From Amycolatopsis sp. CA-126428 (lineage in GTDB: Bacteria; Actinomycetota; Actinomycetes; Mycobacteriales; Pseudonocardiaceae): 64,000 bases of DNA. The notes beneath the pieces were generated by a model. That model worked only from the letters and a program-made list of their open reading frames with translations, had not been told where the DNA came from and searched no databases. A program made the translations under genes and the position numbers. This document shows positions 24,477 through 32,198 of this stretch, piece after piece. Positions within the stretch are counted from its first letter, which is position 1; each line of letters opens with the position of its first letter. The stretch is from NCBI RefSeq assembly GCF_002904335.1, contig NZ_PPHF01000142.1, positions 1-64,000 of the forward strand, given 5' to 3'.

Positions 24477-26468
24477 CTACACGATGCCCGCCGCGATCAG
24501 CTGCTGCCAGATCTCGCCCTGGTCGACGACCTCGACGCCGTGCTTCTCGGCCTTCGTCAGCTTGCTCGCCCCGACGTCGGCGCCGGTGATGAGCAGGTCG
24601 GTACTGGCCGAAACCGACGTCGCCGTGGTCGCGCCCGCCTTCTCGCAGAGCCGCTGGAACGTGGGGCGGGGGACCTTCTCGCCCGACCGGGGGTCGCTGA
24701 TCGAGCCGGTGACCACCACCGTCTTGCCCGCCAGCGGCGCGCCCGCCGCCACGACCGGCGGGAGGTCCTCTTCGCGCACGTCCAGCGAAACGCCGGCCTC
24801 CCGCAGGCGCTCGAGCTCGGGGCGCAGCCGGGTGAGGTGCTCGATCAGCGACGCGGCGACCTTCGGCCCGATGTCCTCCACCGCCACGAGCCCCTCGACC
24901 CCCGCCTCCACGACGTCCTCCAGGGAGCCGAACCCGGCCCGGCACAGGCGGGCGGCCGTGCCTTCGGACGCCATCGGGATGGCCAGCCCGATCAGCGCCC
25001 GGCGCAGGCCGACCGCCCGGCTCGCGTCGATCGACTCGATCATCCGGGTGGCCGAAACCTCGCCGATGCGGTCGAACTCGAGCAGCTTTTCCTTCGTCAG
25101 CCCGTAGAAGTCCGACGGGTGCTCCAGGATGCCCGCCTCGGCCAGCCGTTCGATCCACACGCCGCCGATGGCGTCGATGTCCGCCGCCGCCCGCGACGCC
25201 CAGTGGATCAGCCGCCGCACCGTCTGGGCCGGGCAGGACACGTTGGTGCAGAACAGTTCCCGGCTGTTGCCCTGCTCGGTCAGCGGCTGCCCGCACGACG
25301 GGCACACCTCCGGCGGGACGATCTCCCGCTCGGCGCCCGTGCGCTTCGAGGCGTCGAGCACGCCCGCGACGAACGGGATCACGTCACCCGCGCGGCGCAC
25401 CAGCACGGTGTCGCCGATCTTGATGCCGCGGGCGCGGATCACCTCCTGGTTGGCCAGGGTCGCGCGGGTGACCGTGGTCCCGCCCACGAAAACCGGCTCC
25501 AGCCAGGCGACCGGGGCGATCTTGCCGGTCTTGCCGACGTCCCAGACCACCTCGGACAGCACGGTGGTCTTCTCCTCGGCGGCGAACTTGAACGCCAGCG
25601 CCCCGCGGGGCGAGCTCGACCGGGTGCCGGCCGCCGCGTACGCGTCCCGGCTCGCCAGCCGCAGCACGGCGCCGTCGAGGTCGTAGTCCAGGTCGTTGCG
25701 CTGCTGTTCGATCTCGCCGATCACGCTCTGCGCCTCGGCGGCGCCGGCGCACCGCCGCATGTCGGCCGCGGTGAAGCCGAGGGTGTGCAGAGCGCTGCCG
25801 AGATCGGTCTCCGCGCTGTCGGGCTCGGTGTACAGGTCGAAGGCGAAGAACCGCAACCGGCGCTCGGCGACCGTCGCGGGGTCTTTCGCGCGCAGCGTGC
25901 CGGCGGCGGCGTTGCGCGGGTTGATCAGCGGTTTGTCCGGGTGCGCGGTGTTGTAGGCGGCGAAGGTGGAGCGCAGCATGACGGCCTCGCCGCGGACCTC
26001 GACGCGGCCCGGCGCCTCGACCTGCTCCGGGATCCCGTCGGTCAGGGCGCGCACGAGCATCGTGACGTCGTCGCCCGTCGTGCCGTCGCCGCGGGTGACG
26101 GCCCGGGCCAGCCGCCCGTTTTCGTAGACGACGGCCAGCGACAGGCCGTCCAGCTTCGGCATCACGACCACCGGCTGGCCGGGGAAGCGGCCGAAGAACG
26201 CCTCGACCTGCTCGGGTTTGGTCGCCTTCTCCAGCGACAGCATCGGGCGCGAGTGCCGGATCGGCGCGTGCAGCACCGCGGGCGCGCCGACCTGGTCGAG
26301 GGGGTTCGGGTCGGGCGTGAGGTCCGGGTGCGCCTCGATCAGGCTCCGCAGCTCGTCCTCGACCGCGTCGTACTCCGCGTCGGCCACCAGCGGCGACCCC
26401 CGGTAGTAGGCGTCACGCAGCACCGTGATGCGGTCGGCGAGTTCCTGGATGCGTTGCTGAGCGTTCAC
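24477..26468 (-). CDS. ligA: NAD-dependent DNA ligase (LigA-type), possibly an accessory paralogue
   Basis: 663 residues, the normal length for LigA, which seals nicks using NAD+. Domains in order: Ia (about 1-60; YYRGSPLVADAEYD), nucleotidyltransferase with the adenylated Lys in PKLDGLSL (about residue 105) and RGDGTTGDDVT, OB fold, and a Cys4 zinc finger (CPSCGQP ... CTNVSCPAQ, about 410-435). Helix-hairpin-helix repeats and a C-terminal BRCT domain (GKTVVVTGSISDPRSGE) follow. In domain Ia the NAD-gripping region is one residue shorter than the common YHVMDAP pattern, and the overall sequence is divergent. With no gat or other housekeeping neighbours, it may be a second ligase. GTG 26468 (VNAQQRI) is chosen; ATG 26507 is possible but would add an unusual leader. 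Confidence 0.85.
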   Translation of the reverse strand: MNAQQRIQELADRITVLRDAYYRGSPLVADAEYDAVEDELRSLIEAHPDLTPDPNPLDQVGAPAVLHAPIRHSRPMLSLEKATKPEQVEAFFGRFPGQPVVVMPKLDGLSLAVVYENGRLARAVTRGDGTTGDDVTMLVRALTDGIPEQVEAPGRVEVRGEAVMLRSTFAAYNTAHPDKPLINPRNAAAGTLRAKDPATVAERRLRFFAFDLYTEPDSAETDLGSALHTLGFTAADMRRCAGAAEAQSVIGEIEQQRNDLDYDLDGAVLRLASRDAYAAAGTRSSSPRGALAFKFAAEEKTTVLSEVVWDVGKTGKIAPVAWLEPVFVGGTTVTRATLANQEVIRARGIKIGDTVLVRRAGDVIPFVAGVLDASKRTGAEREIVPPEVCPSCGQPLTEQGNSRELFCTNVSCPAQTVRRLIHWASRAAADIDAIGGVWIERLAEAGILEHPSDFYGLTKEKLLEFDRIGEVSATRMIESIDASRAVGLRRALIGLAIPMASEGTAARLCRAGFGSLEDVVEAGVEGLVAVEDIGPKVAASLIEHLTRLRPELERLREAGVSLDVREEDLPPVVAAGAPLAGKTVVVTGSISDPRSGEKVPRPTFQRLCEKAGATTATSVSASTDLLITGADVGASKLTKAEKHGVEVVDQGEIWQQLIAAGIV

Positions 26469-26507
26469 CCCGGGGACGTTACCGGGCACCCCCGACAAGA
26501 ACCGCAT

Positions 26508-26524
26508 CCTGGAAGAACTCCAGG
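26508..26524. promoter_or_regulatory. Inverted repeat between ligase and oxidoreductase genes
   Basis: CCTGGA (26508-26513), five bases, then TCCAGG (26519-26524) forms a perfect short dyad in the 62-bp gap between the divergent ligase and LLM oxidoreductase genes, directly before the start at 26531. It could be an operator or chance; support is weak. Confidence 0.3.
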
Positions 26525-26530
26525 GTTACG

Positions 26531-27379
26531 ATGAAGATCATGCGATTCGCCATCAAGACCTCGCCGCAGAACACCGAATGGGCCGGCATGCTCGCCGTCT
26601 GGCAGGCCGCGGACGAAATCGAGCTGTTCGAGTCCGCCTGGACCTTCGACCACTTCTACCCCATCTTCTCCGACCCGACCGGACCCTGCCTGGAAGGCTG
26701 GGTGACGCTGACCGCGCTGGCCCAGGCCACGAAGCGGCTGCGGCTGGGCACGCTGGTCAGCGGCATCCACTACCGCCACCCCGCGCTGCTGGCCAACATG
26801 GCCGCGACGCTCGACATCGTCTCCGGCGGCCGGCTGGAGATCGGCGTCGGCGCCGGCTGGAACGAAGAGGAGTCCGGCGCGTACGGCATGGAGCTGGGCT
26901 CGATCAAGGCCCGCAGCGACCGGTTCGAGGAAGCGTGCGAGGTCCTCGTCGGGCTGCTGACGCAGAAGACCACGACGTTCCGGGGCGAGCACTACCAGCT
27001 GACCGACGCCCGCTGCGAGCCGAAGGCCGTCCAGCGGCCGCACCCGCCGATCTGCATCGGCGGCAGCGGCGAGAAGCGCACCCTGCGCACGGCCGCGAAG
27101 TACGCCCAGCACTGGAACTTCGTCGGCGGGACGCCCGAGGAGTTCGCCCACAAGCGTGACGTCCTGCACCGCCACTGCGCGGACGTCGGCCGCGACCCGG
27201 CGGAGATCACGCTGTCCTCGCACGTCCGGCTCGACCCGGACCTCGACTACGCGAAGGTCGCCGCCGAAGCCGAGGCGCTCGGGGAAGCGGGCGTGGACCT
27301 GGCGATCGTGTACCTGCCGCCGCCGCACACCCCGGCCGTGCTGGAGCCGTTGGCGAAGGCGCTCGAGCCGCTGCGCTGA
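26531..27379 (+). CDS. LLM-class (F420-dependent type) oxidoreductase
   Basis: 282-residue luciferase-like monooxygenase family protein, TIM-barrel type. Typical blocks are ESAWTFDHFYPIF, RLRLGTLVSGIHYRHPALLANMAATLDIVSGGRLEIGVGAGWN (in pieces at about residues 75-120) and PPICIGGSGEKRTLRTAAKYAQHWNF. The lack of an FMN-monooxygenase-specific region and the actinomycete context favour F420 rather than FMN, but I cannot prove this. ATG 26531 (MKIM) is preceded by a weak site; ATG 26540 is an alternative. It is divergent from the DNA ligase and convergent with the peroxiredoxin at 27389, ending 9 bp away. Substrate unknown. Confidence 0.88.
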   Translation: MKIMRFAIKTSPQNTEWAGMLAVWQAADEIELFESAWTFDHFYPIFSDPTGPCLEGWVTLTALAQATKRLRLGTLVSGIHYRHPALLANMAATLDIVSGGRLEIGVGAGWNEEESGAYGMELGSIKARSDRFEEACEVLVGLLTQKTTTFRGEHYQLTDARCEPKAVQRPHPPICIGGSGEKRTLRTAAKYAQHWNFVGGTPEEFAHKRDVLHRHCADVGRDPAEITLSSHVRLDPDLDYAKVAAEAEALGEAGVDLAIVYLPPPHTPAVLEPLAKALEPLR

Positions 27380-27388
27380 ACCGGCCGG

Positions 27389-27847
27389 TCAGGCCGGGGC
27401 ACCCCGGGCGGCCACGGCCGCGGCGATGCCCGCGCGGTCGTAACTGCCGGTGGGCAGGGTGGCGCTGTGCGCGTGCCGGACCACGCCCCGGGCGTCGACG
27501 AGGATGCTGCCGGACCGCTGCAGCGCGCCGAAGACGGCCCGGTTCAGCCCTGCCCGCTCGTGCGGCGTGCCGCGGGGAGTGGTGAGGACCGGGAACGGGA
27601 TCTCCTGCTCCGCCCGCCACGCGGCGGCCGTCGCGCGGTCCTCGGGGACGGCGATCAGGATCCGGACGCCGGCCGCCTCGAGCGCGGCGGCGTCCGCGGC
27701 GAGGGACCGGACGTGCCGCCGGCAGACCGGGCACGTCGTCGACCGCATGAAGTAGAGCAGCACGGCGTGGTGGCCGGGGAGCTGGACGGTCTGCCCGTCG
27801 GTGTCTTCCAGCACCAGCTGCGGTGCGGGCGATCCGGCTTCGAGCAC
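27389..27847 (-). CDS. Peroxiredoxin/AhpC-TSA-type redoxin with CxxC
   Basis: 152-residue thioredoxin-fold protein of the peroxiredoxin type. The active-site region RSTTCPVCRRHVRSL has CPVC, meaning a peroxidatic Cys plus a nearby second Cys, so both Bcp-like and thiol-disulfide roles are possible. TTPRGTPHERAGLNRAVFG and DARGVVRHAHSATL complete the fold. GTG 27847 follows AAAGGAAG. It lies 28 bp downstream of the sigma factor gene on the same strand and is probably co-transcribed, so the sigma factor may control oxidative defence. Confidence 0.85.
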   Translation of the reverse strand: MLEAGSPAPQLVLEDTDGQTVQLPGHHAVLLYFMRSTTCPVCRRHVRSLAADAAALEAAGVRILIAVPEDRATAAAWRAEQEIPFPVLTTPRGTPHERAGLNRAVFGALQRSGSILVDARGVVRHAHSATLPTGSYDRAGIAAAVAARGAPA

Positions 27848-27875
27848 GGTGGACTTCCTTTCACGGGTGGGATTT

Positions 27876-28391
27876 TCAGGCGGTGTACAGCCGGGCCCGG
27901 ACCGCGGCCCGGGCCCGGTGCAGGTGGGACTTCATCGCCGGGGTGCTCAGCCCGAGCGCGCCGGCGACCGCCCGCCCCGGGTGCCCGAGGACGTCGCGCA
28001 TGATGAGCACGCGGCGCTGGACGTCCGGCAGCGCGCGGATGGCTTCGGCGACGCGCTCGGCTTCGAGCCGCCTGAGGACCTCGTCTTCGGCCGACGCGGC
28101 GAGCCCGGGGTCGGCGACGTCTTCGAGCAGGCGCCGGGCGCGGCGCAGGCACTCGTTGCGGACGATCCGGAACATCCACGAGGCCAGCGCCGCCGAGGCC
28201 CGCAGGGACCCGATCTTGCGGTAGAGGACGAGCAGGGCCTCCTGCGCCGCGTCCTCGGCGTCCTGCGGCGACGCGCAGAGGTGGTCGGCGAAGCGCCGCA
28301 CGTGCGGGTGGGCCCCGTGCACGACCGCGGTGATCGACTCGAGGTCGCCACCCTGCGCCGCTTCGACGAGCTGCTCGCTGACCCAACCCAT
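27876..28391 (-). CDS. ECF-type RNA polymerase sigma factor
   Basis: 171 residues: region 2 (about 30-95; AEDAAQEALLVLYRKIG, ASWMFRIVRNECLRRARR) and region 4 (about 115-168; IRALPDVQRRVLIMRDVLGHPGRAVAGALGLSTPAMKSHLHRAR in pieces). No anti-sigma gene is adjacent, but the peroxiredoxin follows. I chose ATG 28391 (MGWVSEQL), with GGGAGAG upstream at good spacing, over the longer frame from 28418. A long perfect inverted repeat (28453-28506) lies in the upstream leader/promoter region. Confidence 0.87.
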   Translation of the reverse strand: MGWVSEQLVEAAQGGDLESITAVVHGAHPHVRRFADHLCASPQDAEDAAQEALLVLYRKIGSLRASAALASWMFRIVRNECLRRARRLLEDVADPGLAASAEDEVLRRLEAERVAEAIRALPDVQRRVLIMRDVLGHPGRAVAGALGLSTPAMKSHLHRARAAVRARLYTA

Positions 28392-28859
28392 CGCATCTCT
28401 CCCTCTCGGCGTGACCACACCCCATAAGAGGCTCCGGCGCCCCGAAAGGATTCACCGCCGGTCCGGGAAGGCGGCCCGGCGGGTGGCCGGCCCCGGACCG
28501 GCGGTGGGGTTGGTCGCTCAGCGTGTCCGGGGCCGGGGGCTTCCGGGCCGCCTCCCGCCCGCGGCGAGCGGTGCCGGTGGCGAGCCGTTGCCCGGCGCCG
28601 TCGTGTCGTGGCATTTCCCGCCGCCCGTCCGGAAACGCCGAACATCGAAAACCCCGGTTTCGTGATCAATGGACATCGTCACCTGTTTCCGTTACGACGG
28701 AGAATCTTTTTCACTCGATCGTGTGACGCTGAAATTCGGGCTCCGGTGTTGGTTGGCCAAAAGTAATGACGCCGGTAAGGTCGCCCCGTGGAGGGCAAAC
28801 CGAATGGTTGACTATTTCGCCGCTCGCCTTCCGCGATTCCGGAACAGAAAGAAAGAGCC
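28392..28859. other. 468-bp divergent intergenic region
   Basis: This gap between the sigma factor (minus) and Roadblock (plus) genes holds no supported gene. The part near the sigma gene (28430-28620) is extremely GC-rich and contains the 15-bp inverted repeat at 28453-28506. From about 28640 to 28860 the composition is clearly lower in GC, with several T- and A-tracts, and probably holds the promoter of the Roadblock genes. A short plus-strand frame there (28669-28920) overlaps the Roadblock start and has no coding support. Confidence 0.5.
28453..28506. repeat. Perfect 15-bp inverted repeat upstream of the sigma factor gene
   Basis: CACCGCCGGTCCGGG (28453-28467) and its exact reverse complement (28492-28506) flank a 24-base centre (28468-28491), itself rich in complementary GC blocks. 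As RNA it would fold into a very stable stem in the 5' leader of the sigma factor mRNA, about 62 bases before the start codon at 28391, or it could be a terminator facing the other way. Confidence 0.6.
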
Positions 28860-29228
28860 TTGGATTTCGAAGCGCTGGCCGGCGAGTTGCGGAACCTGCG
28901 GGAGAACGTCGCCGGGGTGACCGACACGGTGCTGGCCGCGGTCGACGGCATCCCGATCATCGCCGACGCCGCCGACGACATCGACCCGGCGAAGATCTCC
29001 GCGCTCGCCGCGGCCGATCTCGGGATCGCCCGGCAGGCCACCGAAATCACCGGCAAGGGCACGCTGAACCAGACCGTGGTGTTCGGCAGCGAAGGCTACA
29101 TGGCCGTCTACGCCATCGGGCGGCTGGCGCTGATGGTCGTGCTGGGGGACAAGGGCCTGAACGTCGGGCGCCTGCTGTTCGAATCCCGGCCCGTCATCGA
29201 GCGGATCGGCTCGATCCTGGCCGCGTAG
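28860..29228 (+). CDS. Roadblock/LC7-domain protein
   Basis: 122 residues covering one Roadblock/LC7 fold: DTVLAAVDGIPIIADAADDID, KISALAAADLGIARQATEITGKG, TVVFGSEGYMAVYAIGRLALMVVLGDKGLNVGRLL in blocks. In actinomycetes such proteins usually belong to conservons (kinase-Roadblock-DUF742-GTPase) and act as GTPase-activating or scaffold partners. Here there is no kinase, DUF742 or GTPase gene, so it is an orphan. The start is TTG 28860 (MDFEALAGEL); no ATG or GTG in the frame fits better, and the ribosome-binding site is weak (AGAAAGA). Confidence 0.82.
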   Translation: MDFEALAGELRNLRENVAGVTDTVLAAVDGIPIIADAADDIDPAKISALAAADLGIARQATEITGKGTLNQTVVFGSEGYMAVYAIGRLALMVVLGDKGLNVGRLLFESRPVIERIGSILAA

Positions 29229-29270
29229 CACGCCGGCCGACCACCCGTTCACGGAGAGGAAGCGCACACG

Positions 29271-29645
29271 ATGATGAACATCGACACGGCACTCAAGGAA
29301 GCCATGTCCATCAGCGGCGCCGTCGGCGTCGCGCTGGTCGACTACGAAAGCGGGATGTCCCTGGGCACCAGCGGCGGCGGCGAATGGCTCGACCTGGACG
29401 TCGCCGCGGCCGGGAACACCGAGGTCGTGCGGTCGAAACTGCGGGTGATGTCCTCGCTGGCGCTCAACGATTCCATCGAGGACATCCTGATCACCTTGCA
29501 CCGCCAATACCACCTGATCCGGCTGCTGAATTCGGTGGGTTCCCGGAATTCGCTGTTCCTGTACCTGGTGCTGGACCGCGACCGGGCGAACCTGGCGCTG
29601 GCCCGGCACTACCTCAAACGCATCGAAACGGATCTGCAGGTGTAG
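29271..29645 (+). CDS. Roadblock-like small protein
   Basis: 124 residues. The N-terminal MSISGAVGVALVDYESGMSL resembles the first strand-turn-strand of the Roadblock fold, followed by SSLALNDSIEDILITLHRQYHLIRLL and a C-terminal helix (LALARHYLKRIETDL). It lies 42 bp after the first Roadblock gene and has GGAGAGGAAG upstream. It probably forms a heterodimer or scaffold with the first protein; this is inferred from the paired layout. Confidence 0.72.
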   Translation: MMNIDTALKEAMSISGAVGVALVDYESGMSLGTSGGGEWLDLDVAAAGNTEVVRSKLRVMSSLALNDSIEDILITLHRQYHLIRLLNSVGSRNSLFLYLVLDRDRANLALARHYLKRIETDLQV

Positions 29646-29651
29646 CCCGGG

Positions 29652-30320
29652 ATGAGCGGAGGCGGCTCCCGCGCCGCACTCGTCGTCGGCTCGGCGTTCG
29701 TGCACGACCTCGGGTCCCTGTTCCCCGTGACGATGAACCTCGCCGGTGAAGAGCTGGCGTTCACGTTCGTGTCGTCCTGCCCGTCACCGGACGCCGTCGC
29801 GGAGTGGGTCCGGCTGCGCTCGGGCACCGTGGTGGCCGGCCGGGTGCCGCGCTTCTTCGTCGACGCGAACGGGCGGCGGATCCGCGTCGAGCTGGCCGGC
29901 TCGGCGATCCGGGCCCTGGTCGTCCTCGCCGACGAGGTGACCGCCGCACCGGCGTCCGTCCCGCGGCTCGGCCGCTGGCAGGACCAGATGCCCTGCCGCG
30001 TGCGCGGCGCGATGGACGAGCTCGCGCGGATGCTGTCGCGCTGCCACCACCGCGCGGGCGGCGCCCCGCCGCTGGTCGACCTGGACCTGGCCTACCGGCC
30101 GGACCGCGAGTACGAGACCCGCGTGGCCGGCGCGCACGAACGGGTGCGGGCGTACATCGCCCCGGTCCGCCCGGTGCTGGCCCTGCGCTGGCGCTCGGCG
30201 ACGTCGGCCCAGCGCAAGGCGTTCCTGGCGGAGGTACCGGACGACGCACCGGTCCGGGGCTGGCTCCGGCGGCGCCGGACCACGCGGATCCTGGGAATGG
30301 AGGTGGAGGTGTCGCCCTGA
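29652..30320 (+). CDS. Uncharacterised protein in the Roadblock operon (222 aa)
   Basis: No recognised domain. It begins with a compact beta-rich part (ALVVGSAFVHDLGSLFPVTMNLAGEELAFTFV), contains FFVDANGRRIRVELAGSAIRALVV, and ends in a basic helical stretch (RGWLRRRRTTRILGMEVEV). It lies 6 bp after the second Roadblock-like gene, so the three genes are one unit. It may be the effector or cargo of the Roadblock pair. No nucleotide-binding motif or membrane segment is visible. Confidence 0.65.
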   Translation: MSGGGSRAALVVGSAFVHDLGSLFPVTMNLAGEELAFTFVSSCPSPDAVAEWVRLRSGTVVAGRVPRFFVDANGRRIRVELAGSAIRALVVLADEVTAAPASVPRLGRWQDQMPCRVRGAMDELARMLSRCHHRAGGAPPLVDLDLAYRPDREYETRVAGAHERVRAYIAPVRPVLALRWRSATSAQRKAFLAEVPDDAPVRGWLRRRRTTRILGMEVEVSP

Positions 30321-30401
30321 CCGGCGCCTCGCCGGCGACGGGACCCTGCCAGACTGCTCCGGTACGGATGTCGCCGGCCACCATCGGATCGAGGAACCCG
30401 C

Positions 30402-30980
30402 ATGAAGATCGCCCGGTTGTCCGGAGCCTTCCTGCTCGCGCTGTCCGGCGTGCTGCTGACGGCCGGGCCCGCGTCGGCCCACACCGAGCTCGAGTCGAGT
30501 TCCCCCGCCGAAGGGGCGAGCCTCGCCGCGGCGCCGGGCAAGATCGAGCTCACCTTCGAGGAGCCGGTCACCCTGCAGCCGGACCCGATCTCGGTGACCG
30601 GCCCGGACGGGGCGAAGTGGACGGTCGGCACCCCCGCGGTCGTCGACGCGGTGATCACGGCCCCGGTGACCCCGTCCGGCCCGGCCGGCGCCTACACGCT
30701 GACCTACAAGGTCGTGTCGGACGACGGCGACAAGGTGACGGCCGCGGTGCACTTCACGCTCACCGCGCCGGTCTCGGCCAGCTCCGCGGCGCCGACGTCG
30801 TCGGCCGCCGCACCGACCGGCGCCGCCTCGGCGACTCCGACTCCGACGCCGACTCCGACGCCGACTCCGGCGAGCGACCTCGGCAGCAGTGTTCCGGCTT
30901 GGGTGTGGATCCTCGTCGCCGTCCTGGTCGTGGTGGCCGCGGCCGTCGTCGCGCTGCGGCTGGTGCGACGACGGCCGTAA
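30402..30980 (+). CDS. CopC-domain exported protein with membrane-anchored C-terminus
   Basis: 192 residues: signal peptide 1-27, cleaved before His28 (ASA-HTELESS), CopC immunoglobulin-like domain (about 28-123), a Thr-Pro-rich spacer (about 145-156), and a C-terminal membrane helix (about 165-185) with a basic tail (LRLVRRRP). His at the mature N-terminus is the typical copper ligand of CopC. In the second copper site the usual DGH is DGD here, so one histidine ligand is missing. No CopD or copper-efflux gene is adjacent. A role in copper binding is plausible but not certain; it could have lost metal binding. GGA precedes ATG 30402. Confidence 0.85.
   Translation: MKIARLSGAFLLALSGVLLTAGPASAHTELESSSPAEGASLAAAPGKIELTFEEPVTLQPDPISVTGPDGAKWTVGTPAVVDAVITAPVTPSGPAGAYTLTYKVVSDDGDKVTAAVHFTLTAPVSASSAAPTSSAAAPTGAASATPTPTPTPTPTPASDLGSSVPAWVWILVAVLVVVAAAVVALRLVRRRP
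30834..30869 (+). repeat. 6-bp repeat encoding a Thr-Pro spacer in the CopC-like gene
   Basis: Six consecutive ACNCCG units code for alternating Thr-Pro, the flexible wall-spanning spacer before the membrane anchor. The units alternate between ACTCCG and ACGCCG, suggesting growth by slippage; copy number may vary between strains. Confidence 0.8.
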
Positions 30981-30986
30981 GGCTCC

Positions 30987-32135
30987 TCACCGCAGTTCGC
31001 CGAAGAACGCCCGGACGTCGTCCACCAGCAGGTCGGGCGCCTCCATCGCCGCGAAGTGGCCGCCCCGGCCGAATTCGGACCAGTGGACGATCGTGTGCTC
31101 GCGGTCGAGCGCGCCGCGGATCGACACGTCCAGCGGGAACACCGCGACCCCGGTCGGCACGGGCGACCGCTCGCTCGCGCCCCACGCGCCCGCGTGCGCG
31201 GTCTCGTAGTAGCAGTTGGCCGACGACCCGCCGGTGCCGGTCAGCCAGTAGAGCATCACGTTGGTGAGCAACAGGTCCCGGTCCACCGCGTCCTCCGGCA
31301 GCTCGGCCGCCGGGTCGGTCCACTCCTTGAACTTCTCGACGATCCAGGCCAGCTGCCCCACCGGGGAATCGTGCAGCCCGTGCGCCAGCGTCTGCGGCCG
31401 GGTCGTCTGCATCGCCACGTACCCGGACTGCTCGGTCCGCAGGTGCGCGAAGTGCTCCAGCCGGGCCTTCTCGGCCTCGGTCAGCTCGGCACCGTCGTCC
31501 GGTGCGTCGAACGCGTAGAGCCCGTTCGCGTGCACGCCGACGACCTTGTCCGGGGCGAGCCGGCCGAGGCCCGGGCCGACGACGGCCCCGGTGTCGCCGC
31601 CCTGAGCGCCGTAACGCTCGTAGTCGAGCCGGTGCATCAGCTCGGCGAACGCGCGGGTGATCCGGCCGGTGTCCCAGCCGGGCTCGCGGGTCGGCCCGGA
31701 GAAGGCCGTGCCCGGGTTCGACGGGATCACCAGGTGGAACGCGGTCGCCGGGTCGGCGCCGTGGGCGCGCGGGTCGGTCAGCGGGCCGATCACGTTCAGG
31801 AACTCCACGATCGATCCGGGCCAGCCGTGGATCAGGATCAGCGGCAGGGCGTCCGGCTCGGGGGAGCGGACGTGCAGGAAGTGGATGTCCTGCCCGTCGA
31901 TCTCGGTGACGAACTGGGGGAACGCGTTCAGCTTCCGCTCGTGGGCGCGCCAGTCGTAGCCGTCGCGCCAGTACCCGGCCAGCTCCTTGAGGTAGCCCAC
32001 CGGCACCCCGCGGCTCCAGCCCACCCCGGGCAGGTCCGCGCCCCAGCGGGTGCGGGCGAGCCGGTCGCGCAGGTCGTCCAGCTCGGCGTGGGGGACGTCG
32101 ATGGTGAAGGGCCGGATCTCTTCGGTGTTCTGCAT
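30987..32135 (-). CDS. Epoxide hydrolase (alpha/beta hydrolase with EHN domain)
   Basis: 382 residues. The N-terminal EHN region (about 1-110; IRPFTIDVPHAELDDLRDRLARTRW) is followed by the alpha/beta hydrolase core. The HGWPGS oxyanion motif is near residue 100, and the nucleophile Asp is in QGGDTGAVVGP near 180, where most relatives have GGDWG. The catalytic His region near the C-terminus reads GRGGHFAAMEAPDLL. It opens epoxides to diols; a juvenile-hormone-type epoxide hydrolase is the closest known group. ATG 32135, divergent from the WYL regulator at 32199 (63-bp gap), which may control it. It converges with the CopC-like gene, ending 6 bp from its stop. Confidence 0.9.
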   Translation of the reverse strand: MQNTEEIRPFTIDVPHAELDDLRDRLARTRWGADLPGVGWSRGVPVGYLKELAGYWRDGYDWRAHERKLNAFPQFVTEIDGQDIHFLHVRSPEPDALPLILIHGWPGSIVEFLNVIGPLTDPRAHGADPATAFHLVIPSNPGTAFSGPTREPGWDTGRITRAFAELMHRLDYERYGAQGGDTGAVVGPGLGRLAPDKVVGVHANGLYAFDAPDDGAELTEAEKARLEHFAHLRTEQSGYVAMQTTRPQTLAHGLHDSPVGQLAWIVEKFKEWTDPAAELPEDAVDRDLLLTNVMLYWLTGTGGSSANCYYETAHAGAWGASERSPVPTGVAVFPLDVSIRGALDREHTIVHWSEFGRGGHFAAMEAPDLLVDDVRAFFGELR

Positions 32136-32198
32136 GTCGCCAACCCTAGAAGCCGGTTAGGTCAGGTTCGGTCCTAGGCGAAGGGCAAACTGAACGGC

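Noticed and set aside
26469..26507. Longer ligase start at ATG 26507
   Set aside because: The added residues (SGVPGNVPG) are not LigA-like and the position is only 24 bp from the divergent start; the GTG at 26468 fits the family better, although not with full certainty.
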